Source of the DNA: a virus
IMG/VR virus record: IMGVR_UViG_3300034062_008235
Coordinates: 27,058 to 91,057 of that record
DNA: 64,000 nt
Strand: one strand, 5' to 3'
The notes beneath the pieces are model-generated. The model searched no databases. It was not told the DNA's origin and saw only the letters and a program-made list of their open reading frames with translations. Made by a program: the position numbers and the translations under genes. Positions 41,893 through 50,196 of the stretch are shown in pieces (positions within the stretch are counted from its first letter, which is position 1; each line of letters begins with the position of its first letter).

Positions 41893-43347
41893 AATTGCCT
41901 TTAAATCAGAAAGACAAGACTCGATCACATTTTTAAATGATCGAGTTTTGTCTTTTCTACATATCTTAATATTGGGATACCATTCTGAACAAGATTCTGT
42001 CTTACCCCAACGCCAATCAGGTTTATCGCTTACAATTACAGTGCTGGGTATGCCTACAGATCCTGCGATATGAATTGGTAAACTATCTATTCCAATAAAA
42101 TAATCCATTTTTTCTAGCCATCCAACTGTATCTTCAATTGATTCCAGTTTATCTGACAAATCAATAATTTTGTATTTTTCTAAATTATTTGAATAGTCAA
42201 CAATATTGTCTGAATAAGAATATTTTCTTGGTCGTTTATCTTTTTGAAAAGAATAAACTTCATATTTGTCTAAATCTATTTGACTTAAGAAATCTTCTGC
42301 ATAACAACTTCTTTGATAATCCATTGGGTGTGACGCATTTCCTGCCCAAACAATTCCAATTCTTTTTATTGTTTTTTTATATGAGTAATTGCCAAGTTTG
42401 TAAGGTTTTGGAATTTCTTTTATTCCCATGTGATAAGGTAAGCTTAAAAGTGATATTCCATACTTTGTTGTTGGTTTTATTTCTTTTTCTACTCTCAAAT
42501 TTTTACAAATCAATTGAAAATTTTCATTGGCAACAAAATAAGAATTTTTATATTCGTTTTGAAATTCCTGAACAAATCTTAAAAACATTAAATTATCACC
42601 GATCCCTTGTTCCATGAAAACACAAAAATCCATATCCTTATTTAATTTTTCTGGTTTTTGAAGCTTGTTAATCTCCATGTATTTTATCAAATTAGAATAA
42701 CACTTGTATCTTGCTTCATAGTGACTCCATGCTAAATCATATTTTTTTTGAAAAGCTAAAGAATAAAAATAATCTACCTCTACATCTTTATGACATTCTT
42801 CATGCTTTAAAGCTAATTTAAAACTTATTTCTGACTCCTGATATCTTCCAATATCAGCTAAACAACAAGCTTTGTTTGCATGGTAATACCATTGATTCGG
42901 ATCAAGTTCTATGGCTTTATTAAGTTTTTTAATAGCTATATCATGTTTATTGATTTGAGTTAATGGTAATGCTTGATTGCAGTAATAAGCTGCTTTTTTA
43001 TCATTAATAATAATAGCTTTTTGAGCTGCTATTATAGCTTCAACAAATTTTCTTTTATCTTTCAAATGAATTGAATAATTGTTCCAATCATCAGGATTGT
43101 TGTATCTTTCACAAATTTCAGGGAATAACTTGTCATTTTCTGCTATTTTGCCTAGTTTTTGTTTTATTATTGTAAGCAATTGGTGATATTTATGTTCATC
43201 AAAAACTTTAACAGCTTGTTCTAATATCGTATCGGCAATTATGAAATTTTTATATTTCAATAATTCTTTCAACTTATCATCAAGGTTTTTTTTTGTTTCT
43301 TCTAAATTAATTTCTGTATTTTGTTCCATAAAAATATTCACTTTCAT
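41884..43347 (-). CDS. TPR-containing glycosyltransferase (OGT/GT9-like)
   Basis: A 487-residue protein. Residues about 100-230 are TPR repeats (AIKKLNKAIELDPNQWYYHA is one unit). The C-terminal catalytic region has FMEQGIGDNLMFLRF, IGIVWAGNASHPMDYQRS, WLEKMDYFIGIDSLPIHIAG and PDWRWG...WYPN, the pattern of bacterial TPR-linked transferases related to O-GlcNAc transferase and ADP-heptose transferases. Likely glycosylates a phage or host protein. ATG 43347 lies behind TATTATATAT; ATG 43329 is an alternative. Confidence 0.8.
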   Translation of the reverse strand: MKVNIFMEQNTEINLEETKKNLDDKLKELLKYKNFIIADTILEQAVKVFDEHKYHQLLTIIKQKLGKIAENDKLFPEICERYNNPDDWNNYSIHLKDKRKFVEAIIAAQKAIIINDKKAAYYCNQALPLTQINKHDIAIKKLNKAIELDPNQWYYHANKACCLADIGRYQESEISFKLALKHEECHKDVEVDYFYSLAFQKKYDLAWSHYEARYKCYSNLIKYMEINKLQKPEKLNKDMDFCVFMEQGIGDNLMFLRFVQEFQNEYKNSYFVANENFQLICKNLRVEKEIKPTTKYGISLLSLPYHMGIKEIPKPYKLGNYSYKKTIKRIGIVWAGNASHPMDYQRSCYAEDFLSQIDLDKYEVYSFQKDKRPRKYSYSDNIVDYSNNLEKYKIIDLSDKLESIEDTVGWLEKMDYFIGIDSLPIHIAGSVGIPSTVIVSDKPDWRWGKTESCSEWYPNIKICRKDKTRSFKNVIESCLSDLKAISG

Positions 43348-43372
43348 ATATATAATAGTTAAATGAGGTGTA
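43348..43372. promoter_or_regulatory. Divergent late-type promoter
   Basis: TATATAATAGTTA lies between the glycosyltransferase and the 29-residue gene. Rightward, GAGGTG precedes ATG 43373; leftward, the box abuts ATG 43347. Confidence 0.45.
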
Positions 43373-43462
43373 ATGAAATTTGATCAATTTCTAAAATCGA
43401 GGAATAAATTAATAAATATTTTGAATGAAACAAGAAACGAGTCTCCAGAGAAATTGTATTAA
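43373..43462 (+). CDS. 29-residue peptide, little more than a capsid-targeting-like leader
   Basis: MKFDQFLKSRNKLINILNE followed by ten residues to a stop. It carries the full leader pattern, with LNE-Thr as candidate cut site, and GAGGTG six bases before the ATG. It may be a free leader peptide, a gene remnant, or a tiny packaged protein. Short length limits confidence. Confidence 0.5.
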   Translation: MKFDQFLKSRNKLINILNETRNESPEKLY

Positions 43463-43522
43463 AAAATATGATAGAGAGGTTGAGAAAATCATTTAAATTA
43501 CACTGGTTTTTCAGGAGGACTT

Positions 43523-43738
43523 ATGGCTTGCGGATGCGGAAAAAAAGGTAATTTACCTCAAAGAAACGTGAACGGTGCTAAGCCAGCTATTAGACAAAAT
43601 ATAGTTCGATCTGCTGGCAATAATCAACCACAAATACAAACTGAACAAACTACTCCTGTCGGGATGGATAGAAATCGTCTTGAAATTGAGAAGAAAAGAA
43701 GAGAATCTATAAGAAAATCTTTAGGAAAAATGATTTGA
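43523..43738 (+). CDS. Small Cys-start protein
   Basis: A 71-residue basic protein that starts MACGCGKK, has an Asn/Gln-rich middle and ends in a basic helix (NRLEIEKKRRESIRKSLGKM). Strong AGGAGG. The CGCGKK start recurs in small virion proteins of other phages by my recollection. Function unknown. Confidence 0.6.
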   Translation: MACGCGKKGNLPQRNVNGAKPAIRQNIVRSAGNNQPQIQTEQTTPVGMDRNRLEIEKKRRESIRKSLGKMI

Positions 43739-43778
43739 ATAAGTATATACACAAAATCAAGTTTTTTGGAGAATAAAC

Positions 43779-44648
43779 ATGCTAAATTATGAAAAATGGA
43801 AAAAGCTCAATGAAAGCTTTATGATGTCTAACCCAATGAGAGTAACATCTCCAAAAGGACTTTTGGCTTACACTCCTCTTCATGAGAAGATGGAAGATGA
43901 AGACATGGAAGATGAAGATGAAGAAGATATGGAAGATGAAGAAGATATGGAAGAAGAAGATGAAGACGAAGATGAAGACGTAGATGTAGACATGGAAGAT
44001 GAAGACGAAGACGAAGATGAAGAAGACATGGAAGATGAAGAAGACATGGAAGATGAAGACGAAGATGAAGAAGACATGGAAGATGAAGAAGATGATCATG
44101 AAGGTCATCATCACCACGAAGAAGATGACGAAGAAGATGAAGAAGATGAAGATGACATGGAAGATGAAGTAGACATGCAAGATGAGACTGGCGAAGTAGA
44201 AGTTGTTGAAGATGGAGACGAAGACAGTCCTCACGATCATGGCAAAATGGTTGTTGCTAAAAAATGTGGTTATTGTGGCTCATACATGAAGGCAGAAAGT
44301 ACTAGCACTTTTGATAGCACTCCCGATTTTCAGGAATGGCTTGAAAGCGTTAACTCAATCATTAATCCTCGTATTAACAGCAGATTGAATGGCGATATTC
44401 TTAACGAAGGTGCTATTCCGCCACAGTTTGTTAAGTACATAAAAGCAAAGAAAAAGGGTAAAAAAGTTTTAGATAAAACTCCAAGCAAGAAGGGCAAGAA
44501 GGTTCCTGTAAAGAAAAAAGGCAAAAAGACCGTAAGTAAAAAGCCAGCGAAGAAATGTAACTGCAATTCTACAGAAATGAAGGTAATGCCTAAGAAATCA
44601 AGATGCATGACTAGCAAAAAGTCTTGGAAAAATTCACCTAAGAAGTGA
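43779..44648 (+). CDS. Polyampholyte protein with capsid-targeting-like leader
   Basis: A 289-residue protein of extreme composition. Leader MLNYEKWKKLNESF with LNE-Ser; then residues 39-150 almost entirely Glu/Asp with Met in EDMEDED-type repeats and a short His run; a CGYCG motif near 162; a folded segment (180-215); and a C-terminal 75 residues rich in Lys with KKGKK/KKPAKK repeats like histone tails. T4 internal proteins are basic and head-targeted by the same leader type. GGAG precedes the ATG; a terminator follows. Confidence 0.7.
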   Translation: MLNYEKWKKLNESFMMSNPMRVTSPKGLLAYTPLHEKMEDEDMEDEDEEDMEDEEDMEEEDEDEDEDVDVDMEDEDEDEDEEDMEDEEDMEDEDEDEEDMEDEEDDHEGHHHHEEDDEEDEEDEDDMEDEVDMQDETGEVEVVEDGDEDSPHDHGKMVVAKKCGYCGSYMKAESTSTFDSTPDFQEWLESVNSIINPRINSRLNGDILNEGAIPPQFVKYIKAKKKGKKVLDKTPSKKGKKVPVKKKGKKTVSKKPAKKCNCNSTEMKVMPKKSRCMTSKKSWKNSPKK

Positions 44649-44663
44649 ATGAAATAAAAATTC

Positions 44664-44702
44664 AATTAAACCCCTGATGCAGTTAGTATCAGGGGTTTAA
44701 TT
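44664..44702. terminator. Bidirectional terminator between convergent genes
   Basis: A 15-bp stem (core TTAAACCCCTGAT and complement) with nine-base loop, flanked by A-rich sequence on the left and TTATTTTAT on the right. It serves 43779 and 44712. Confidence 0.85.
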
Positions 44703-44711
44703 ATTTTATGA

Positions 44712-45644
44712 TTAGATGTTTATTATGTCAACAATTTGTTTGACTAGTTCGTTTGGCATAAAATTATAAATAAAATTTAATAGTTTAGAAGCTTTTGCCC
44801 TGTCACAATTATTTATGGTATTTCTGATTACCATATCATCGTATCCAAAACAATTGTATGAAATTTTTTCATCCACTTCATTTATAGACCAAAACTTTTC
44901 CCATATTTTATCTTGCATTGCATAATAGACAAATTCGACAATATTGTATATTAAAGCAATATACTCAGGTTTAGTAACCCACCAAGAACTTAATACTCGA
45001 TATTCAATCCCATAAATTTTAGAACGATATGCTCCAGCTTTCCCAAATGCTTGTCTTCTGTTGGCTTGCGTCATATCTTTGTCTAAAACTACGCTTGGTA
45101 TTCCTAAGAATAAATCAAGCATATAAACAAACAAAGGCTTTACAACGGGATCTTGTAAGTTTTTATCGTTAACATCTATTCCGATGTGAATATGACCGCC
45201 ACATGTTCTAAATCTACTATTCTTTATAAAATTTTCAATATCTTTGTTAAATTCTAAAGTATAAGCATTTGTTTCATCGTTACATCCGTTTTCACTAGCA
45301 TTTTCATCTTTTGTTATTGATAAGTCAATAATTGACGCAGCAGTGAAATTTAATTTACAAGGAGCAGCCAACTTTTCTAGAAGATACAATCCATTTGTAA
45401 TGTTTGCTACAAAATCTTTGCCATTATCACATGGAGGAATATTAAATTCTGCCAAAATGTTATCATAATAAATTTTTATTTTTTGCTTTTTGTAAGGATC
45501 GTGCTTTGATTGTTTAATATGCTTTGCAGCATTAACAATCTGATTAGATGAATCACGCAGAAAGCATTCGACATCTGATCCGATTTGCACTGGATGCTCC
45601 TTGGTGTGACAAATTAAATTAGAATTGTTAAACAAATTATTCAA
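44712..45644 (-). CDS. Phage amidoligase, COOH-NH2 ligase type 2 family
   Basis: A 310-residue protein of the glutamine-synthetase-like amidoligase class first noted in phage phiEco32. Signatures: VQIGSDVECFL near the start, ILAEFNIPPC, CGGHIHIGID (metal His residues) and a GKAGAYRSKIYGIEYRVL segment that fits the substrate-binding Arg region. It should join a carboxylate to an amine using ATP. It could use ammonia from the amidotransferase at 19098. The start is uncertain: the first in-frame codons are TTG 45644 and TTG 45635, with no ATG and no ribosome site. Confidence 0.75.
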   Translation of the reverse strand: MNNLFNNSNLICHTKEHPVQIGSDVECFLRDSSNQIVNAAKHIKQSKHDPYKKQKIKIYYDNILAEFNIPPCDNGKDFVANITNGLYLLEKLAAPCKLNFTAASIIDLSITKDENASENGCNDETNAYTLEFNKDIENFIKNSRFRTCGGHIHIGIDVNDKNLQDPVVKPLFVYMLDLFLGIPSVVLDKDMTQANRRQAFGKAGAYRSKIYGIEYRVLSSWWVTKPEYIALIYNIVEFVYYAMQDKIWEKFWSINEVDEKISYNCFGYDDMVIRNTINNCDRAKASKLLNFIYNFMPNELVKQIVDIINI

Positions 45645-45692
45645 GTTAAAAGCTTAATTTACTATATATTAAATATAAACGGTGATAATTCA

Positions 45693-46496
45693 ATGCTTAC
45701 AACAAGTGATATAGTTTTTGTTTTTAGTGGTGGTCAAGGTAACTATGATCCATTTCAAAGTATTGGTGGAAATCCTTCAGTTATTGAAATTGGTGAAATA
45801 TCTCAAGGTCTTTTCAATTCGTTAACAGATGAACAATTGAAGTCAGGCATAACTGATTATAGATGTTTCTATATCTTCAATCAAAGTGACACTGAATCAT
45901 TGTATGATTTTTCTGTTTACAATCAAAATTCCAGTTCAGCTGTTTGTTATATAGGATTAGATAAAAAGAACGATATTCAAAAAATAACATTAAGCGGTTC
46001 TCCAATAAGCGGCAACTTGGTTCTCAATTATGATGGTGATGATTTTACAGTAGAATTTTCTTCTAATACACAACAATTAGCTTTGAATTTTCAACAACAG
46101 TTGATTGACTTGGGATTGCTTGGTGTAATTGTAACAACTGAAGCTAAAACAGGTTACTATAATATTCTTATAAATTTTGAATCAGATTCTGGATTTAAAT
46201 ATCATCCTTTAATTTCACTTGTTTCAAACAATCTGTCTCCGTCTACTGAATTCTTTATTAACAAAATTCAAGATGGATCACCAATAAATATTATTGTACC
46301 AAAAACACAAAGTATTTTATCAGAACCAGAAAATATTACTTTTGATCTTATTACCCCTATTAATCCAATATATTTAGCAAGTTTAAAACCTAATGAAGGT
46401 ATCCCGATTTGGCTCAAAAGAGTAGTTCCGGCAGGAACATCTAAAAGTGGAGCACTAAACTTTCAATTTAAAATAAAAGGGAGAATCATATCTTGA
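45693..46496 (+). CDS. Putative virion structural protein
   Basis: A 267-residue beta-rich protein. The start TTSDIVFVFSGGQGNYDPFQ followed by SIGG resembles a family of tail or baseplate-associated proteins in diverse phages. Later strands are Ser/Thr/Asn-rich and the end RVVPAGTSKSGALNFQFKIK is typical of a fibre-associated fold. GGTGA lies seven bases before the ATG, and TATATATTAAATATA further up. Confidence 0.62.
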   Translation: MLTTSDIVFVFSGGQGNYDPFQSIGGNPSVIEIGEISQGLFNSLTDEQLKSGITDYRCFYIFNQSDTESLYDFSVYNQNSSSAVCYIGLDKKNDIQKITLSGSPISGNLVLNYDGDDFTVEFSSNTQQLALNFQQQLIDLGLLGVIVTTEAKTGYYNILINFESDSGFKYHPLISLVSNNLSPSTEFFINKIQDGSPINIIVPKTQSILSEPENITFDLITPINPIYLASLKPNEGIPIWLKRVVPAGTSKSGALNFQFKIKGRIIS

Positions 46497-46774
46497 CAAA
46501 AGTATGTCCTATCTGTAAATCAGATTATAAGCATATTGCAAACAAGCATAGGCTAGGATGTTCTTTTTGCTATTTTACCTTCAAAACAGAAATGTATTAT
46601 GTATTCAAAGTAAAACAAGATAATAGTTATACTCACAAAGGTAAAATACCAACAAATTATATTGACCCCATGAGCATGTTTATAAATAATCAAATTGACA
46701 ACAAAATAACTAACGATGTAATCAGAAAAGATTTGAAAGAAAAAATTAATTTAAGTCATTTCCATGGAGATTAA
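46493..46774 (+). CDS. Small zinc-ribbon protein
   Basis: A 93-residue protein starting at TTG 46493, with GGGAG about nine bases upstream and a four-base overlap with the previous gene. CPIC at 5-8 and CSFC at 23-26 make a compact zinc ribbon; the rest is charged and helical. Function unknown. Confidence 0.58.
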   Translation: MTKVCPICKSDYKHIANKHRLGCSFCYFTFKTEMYYVFKVKQDNSYTHKGKIPTNYIDPMSMFINNQIDNKITNDVIRKDLKEKINLSHFHGD

Positions 46775-46775
46775 A

Positions 46776-47294
46776 ATGAAAAATTGGCAAGGAATCATGA
46801 AAATTGATGAAATCATTCAAAAAGATCATGATGGAAAAGTAATCTATAAAGAAGAAAATATCTATAACATTCTTCACGCCCAAGGTGAAGAAAGAATCTT
46901 ATCAGCGGTGTTTTTAGGTGGTCCTACGAACAACACATATATACCTTCTAATTATTATCTTGGGCTTGATAATAGAGCTACAATCTCATCTAATCAGACA
47001 TTGGCAAACTTGTCAGGAGAACCATCCGGGAACGGTTATAGCCGACAACCAGCTAGTTCTGTTACAGGATTCTCTATTGTAAACAATGGTGGTGTTTATC
47101 AGGCAAGAAGCAATGTAATTATATTTGCTGCTGTAGTTGGATCTTGGGGTCCAGTAATCAATCTGTTTCTGACAGATGCAAGTTCTGGAACATCAGGAAA
47201 TCTTTATAGCACAGCTGTATTGGCTTCTCCTATTATTATCTCTGCCGGAGAAACAATTAGCGTTAGATTTTCTTTGGCTCTAAAAAATTGCTAA
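46776..47294 (+). CDS. Putative virion/tail protein
   Basis: A 172-residue protein starting at ATG 46776 after GGAG. N-terminal charged strand-helix region, then beta strands with SNYYLGLDNRATISSNQTLA and PASSVTGFSIVNNGG, like the small beta-sandwich proteins found beside tail fibres in many phages. Overlaps the convergent gene end by 32 bases. Confidence 0.6.
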   Translation: MKNWQGIMKIDEIIQKDHDGKVIYKEENIYNILHAQGEERILSAVFLGGPTNNTYIPSNYYLGLDNRATISSNQTLANLSGEPSGNGYSRQPASSVTGFSIVNNGGVYQARSNVIIFAAVVGSWGPVINLFLTDASSGTSGNLYSTAVLASPIIISAGETISVRFSLALKNC

Positions 47295-47706
47295 TCTCAT
47301 CCATAAAAACATAATTATTCATTAATAAGCTTATATCAGCAATGCATATGTAATGCGAATTACTTTTATCAAGTATGAAAAATGTTAATTTTTCTTTTCC
47401 ATCATTGTCAGTATTCAGAATATCTTCAATGTCTATTTTAAGTTTTTGTGGATTAAAATTAATTGTAATATAACTGTCTTTTATCGAATTTTCAAACTGT
47501 TTGTTTTTAACAATAACTTCGCTTTTTCTTGAATTGGAGTTTACTCTGTATCTTGTTGCTAATTCCTGAACAAAAGAAAAATCTAAGTTTTTTTTGTTTT
47601 GATTTATAATTGTAGTAAAACCTTCACCTTCAACTTCCCTGCCTTCATGTAGATCATTTCGAGCATCTTCAGATAAGAAAATCATGTGATTGTAAATGTC
47701 GTTCAT
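47263..47706 (-). CDS. Hypothetical protein
   Basis: A 147-residue protein from ATG 47706, eight bases after the nuclease stop; a longer frame begins with GTG 47739. Mixed alpha/beta, with TINFNPQKLKIDIEDIL and a final FMDEISNFLEPKK. Not recognised; co-transcribed with the nuclease. Confidence 0.5.
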   Translation of the reverse strand: MNDIYNHMIFLSEDARNDLHEGREVEGEGFTTIINQNKKNLDFSFVQELATRYRVNSNSRKSEVIVKNKQFENSIKDSYITINFNPQKLKIDIEDILNTDNDGKEKLTFFILDKSNSHYICIADISLLMNNYVFMDEISNFLEPKKI

Positions 47707-47714
47707 AGTGTTTA

Positions 47715-48470
47715 CTATACACTCCTTCCATAAGGGCACACATCATGGTAGTCGCATCTTTTACAATGATTGCCCACATTGGGTTTAGCCGAGCTTTCAT
47801 CAATTGATTCAATTAGATTATAATCTTTTGTTAAAAAATCAATAGCATCTTGCATTTGAGCTTCAGTATAATTTGTGCAAACTAATTTTTTATTTTCAAG
47901 GTAATATAAACAACAAAAAACTTTGCTAGGATCTAGTTTGAATTCTTTGCACACATAATAAGCATATGTTCTTAGTTGTAAATCTTGCTTAATTGTGTTG
48001 TTGTCTTTCTGGTAGAAACCAGCTTTTGTTGTTTTATAATCAAGTATCATTGTTTTATCTTCATTGAATACTATTCTATCGACATATCCAAGAAGAAGCT
48101 TTTCATTAGGTGGCAATAAGTCTAACTTTATTTCTTGCTCAAGCAAACCTTCAAATCCAATCTTTGACGTAATCTTTTCAATATTGTCTAAGTGAACTGG
48201 TAGTTTTCTTTTATACTCTTGATTTAACTTTAAATTTTTAAATTCCTCATTAATGTTTCCACTAAGCAATCCAGAAGCAATTTCATGAATATTTTTTATG
48301 CCTTTTTCTTTTACATAAATCTCTGCTGCTTTATGCACAAGCTTTCCATAAGCAAAATATGGAGGTTCTGGTTTATTTGATATCACTTCCAAATGATATT
48401 TATAACGATATTTTACTTGGCATTCATGCCAAACACCTGACCGAGAAATTGAAATATGTTTGATTTTCAA
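47715..48470 (-). CDS. RecB/Cas4-like PD-(D/E)XK nuclease
   Basis: A 251-residue exonuclease candidate. SRSGVWHECQVKYRYKYHLE gives the first Cys and box I; GKLVHKA supplies the conserved His; GYVDRIV and ILDYKTTK supply the metal Asp and DxK core; QLRTYAYYV is the Gln motif; CKRCDYHDVCP provides three more Cys for a 4Fe-4S cluster as in Cas4 and AddB. Start is TTG 48470 with AAGGTG five bases upstream. May process ends during recombination or degrade host DNA. Confidence 0.83.
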   Translation of the reverse strand: MKIKHISISRSGVWHECQVKYRYKYHLEVISNKPEPPYFAYGKLVHKAAEIYVKEKGIKNIHEIASGLLSGNINEEFKNLKLNQEYKRKLPVHLDNIEKITSKIGFEGLLEQEIKLDLLPPNEKLLLGYVDRIVFNEDKTMILDYKTTKAGFYQKDNNTIKQDLQLRTYAYYVCKEFKLDPSKVFCCLYYLENKKLVCTNYTEAQMQDAIDFLTKDYNLIESIDESSAKPNVGNHCKRCDYHDVCPYGRSV

Positions 48471-48526
48471 TGAACACCTTGACTTAAAAGCTCACTTAAC
48501 TAATATAGCATAAAAGGTTTAAATCC

Positions 48527-49480
48527 ATGATTGATCACGAAATTTTTATTAAATGGGCTAACCAAAAAATAGGTCAGCCTGTTATCAACGGTGATCAGAT
48601 AAGATTTAACTCCCCTTTTTGTGAAGATACAAAACATCATCTTTATTGCAATATAAAAAAATTTTGGAAAGGTCTCTACAACTGTTTTAAAAGTAATAAC
48701 AAAGGAACTGTGCTAGCATTAGTAATGAAAATAGATAATTGCAGTTACGAGGATGCATTACAAACACTTGGTATTAAACAAAATAAATTTTTTGAAAAAT
48801 TTGAACTGGAAGATCATAGTATTGATGTTAACTCATTGATCAAAGAAGAATTCAAAGTAATACAAAAGCCTAATGGCGTTGTTCCATTGAACGAAGCTCC
48901 ACCTTGGCTTTACAAAAAAGCAAAAGATTACTTATTATCAAGAAAAATTGATTTAAATGCTTTCTATGTTGGCATTGAAGGAAGAATGAAAAACAGATTG
49001 GTAATTCCTTATTACGACAGAAATAACAATTGGATTTATTACAATGGCAGAGCTTTGTTTGAAAGCAATTTAAGATATTTGGGTCCATTAAAAGATGAAA
49101 ACGATGTTGGGAAAGCTGATGTAATGTTTTTCCCAACATGGTTTCAGAAGAATCAAAAAATTTACATATGTGAAGGGGAATTCGACTGTATGTCAATTCA
49201 AGAGCAAGATTTAATTTCATGCGCTGTAGGAGGAAAGCAAATATCAACAAAACATGCATCCGTTGTTGCCAACAAACAAGTTTGTCTTGCCTTTGATAAT
49301 GATTCAGCAGGACAAATGGCTATTGAAAATTCAGCAAAACTATTAAAGTCATTTGGATGTGAAGTTTCATCTGTTCATCCACCATTAGACATAAAGGATT
49401 GGAATGAATTTCTTGTTAGATTTGACAAAAACATGTTGTCTCAGTATATTAGATTAGCTGAAAAACAAATGGATGGTTAA
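48527..49480 (+). CDS. 61: DNA primase, DnaG/gp61-like
   Basis: Synthesises RNA primers with the helicase at 4140. The 317-residue chain starts with a degenerate zinc-binding region (PFCEDTKHHLYCN, then YNCF) and a helical part. The TOPRIM domain is clear: YICEGEFDCMSI (catalytic Glu near 218) and VCLAFDNDSAG with the DxD-type acidic pair. The KDWNEFLVRF end is typical. AAAGG precedes the ATG. It lies far from the helicase gene. Confidence 0.87.
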   Translation: MIDHEIFIKWANQKIGQPVINGDQIRFNSPFCEDTKHHLYCNIKKFWKGLYNCFKSNNKGTVLALVMKIDNCSYEDALQTLGIKQNKFFEKFELEDHSIDVNSLIKEEFKVIQKPNGVVPLNEAPPWLYKKAKDYLLSRKIDLNAFYVGIEGRMKNRLVIPYYDRNNNWIYYNGRALFESNLRYLGPLKDENDVGKADVMFFPTWFQKNQKIYICEGEFDCMSIQEQDLISCAVGGKQISTKHASVVANKQVCLAFDNDSAGQMAIENSAKLLKSFGCEVSSVHPPLDIKDWNEFLVRFDKNMLSQYIRLAEKQMDG

Positions 49481-49481
49481 C

Positions 49482-49778
49482 ATGGATAATAGAACTACAG
49501 TTACAAAATTACAACAACATTTTATTGGAAAGCCTTGCAGTTTTTTCACTTCTGTTCACCAAAGGAACATGCAAGAGGATAAACAGCTTATTTATTTTGT
49601 TGGATTTCCTACAGAAATAAATGAAGATGGAATTTTCTACAAATCTTATCAAGGAGAAAAAATGAATTTTATAAATATTTCTCACTTGGTGGCTATTTGT
49701 GAAGAAGAAGTTGTAGTTTCAAAAAAGCAAAAACCACCTGAAAATCTTAACGATCTAGAAAAAATGATGTCTAAATAA
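49482..49778 (+). CDS. Hypothetical protein
   Basis: A 98-residue protein, either ATG 49482 or 49473. Beta-rich, with LQQHFIGKPCSFFTSVHQRN and a C-terminal Lys/Pro-rich tail. Starts at the primase stop, so translation is probably coupled. The end overlaps the convergent gene by eight bases. Not recognised. Confidence 0.52.
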   Translation: MDNRTTVTKLQQHFIGKPCSFFTSVHQRNMQEDKQLIYFVGFPTEINEDGIFYKSYQGEKMNFINISHLVAICEEEVVVSKKQKPPENLNDLEKMMSK

Positions 49779-50196
49779 TCTTTTTCAAAGACATTAGTTT
49801 ACTGTCAAAACTGTGGAAATCACTTCCGCTATATTGAATCATTATTTCTCTAAATTGAATTTCTTCTTCTCTCGATATCTCGAAATAAAAATATCTGTTC
49901 TTTTTACCAAGAAGCTTGAATTTATGCATCAAAAGATAAGCAGCACAACCTAAATCATTGATAAAAAACTCACTATCTAAATTAAAATTATATTCTTCAA
50001 GTTTCTTTAAACTCATAATACATGAATCAAAATGATGAAACTCACTAGAAAGATAACTGATCTTGAGATCTTCAAACTTTTTACTGTTTATAGGTTCTAT
50101 CGAAAATATAAAATTCTTTTCTTTCTTGTCATGCAGTTTGAAGTCATGCATGACAAGATAAGCAGCAATTCCAATGTCTCTAATTTCTTTGTTCAT
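49771..50196 (-). CDS. Two tandem DUF5659-like domains
   Basis: A 141-residue protein made of two similar halves. Copy 1 has DIGIAAYLVMHDFKL...FHHFDSCIMSLKK; copy 2 has DLGCAAYLLMHKFKL...FHSFDSKLMSLKK. The pattern 'D-x-G-x-AAYL' followed by a strand with aromatic residues resembles the DUF5659 domain of phages. It directly follows the actin-like gene in the same operon. Function unknown. Confidence 0.6.
   Translation of the reverse strand: MNKEIRDIGIAAYLVMHDFKLHDKKEKNFIFSIEPINSKKFEDLKISYLSSEFHHFDSCIMSLKKLEEYNFNLDSEFFINDLGCAAYLLMHKFKLLGKKNRYFYFEISREEEIQFREIMIQYSGSDFHSFDSKLMSLKKII

Noticed and set aside
43468-43545. Frame starting ATG 43468 between the 29-residue peptide and 43523
   Set aside because: No ribosome site, and it runs through the strong AGGAGG of 43523 out of frame.
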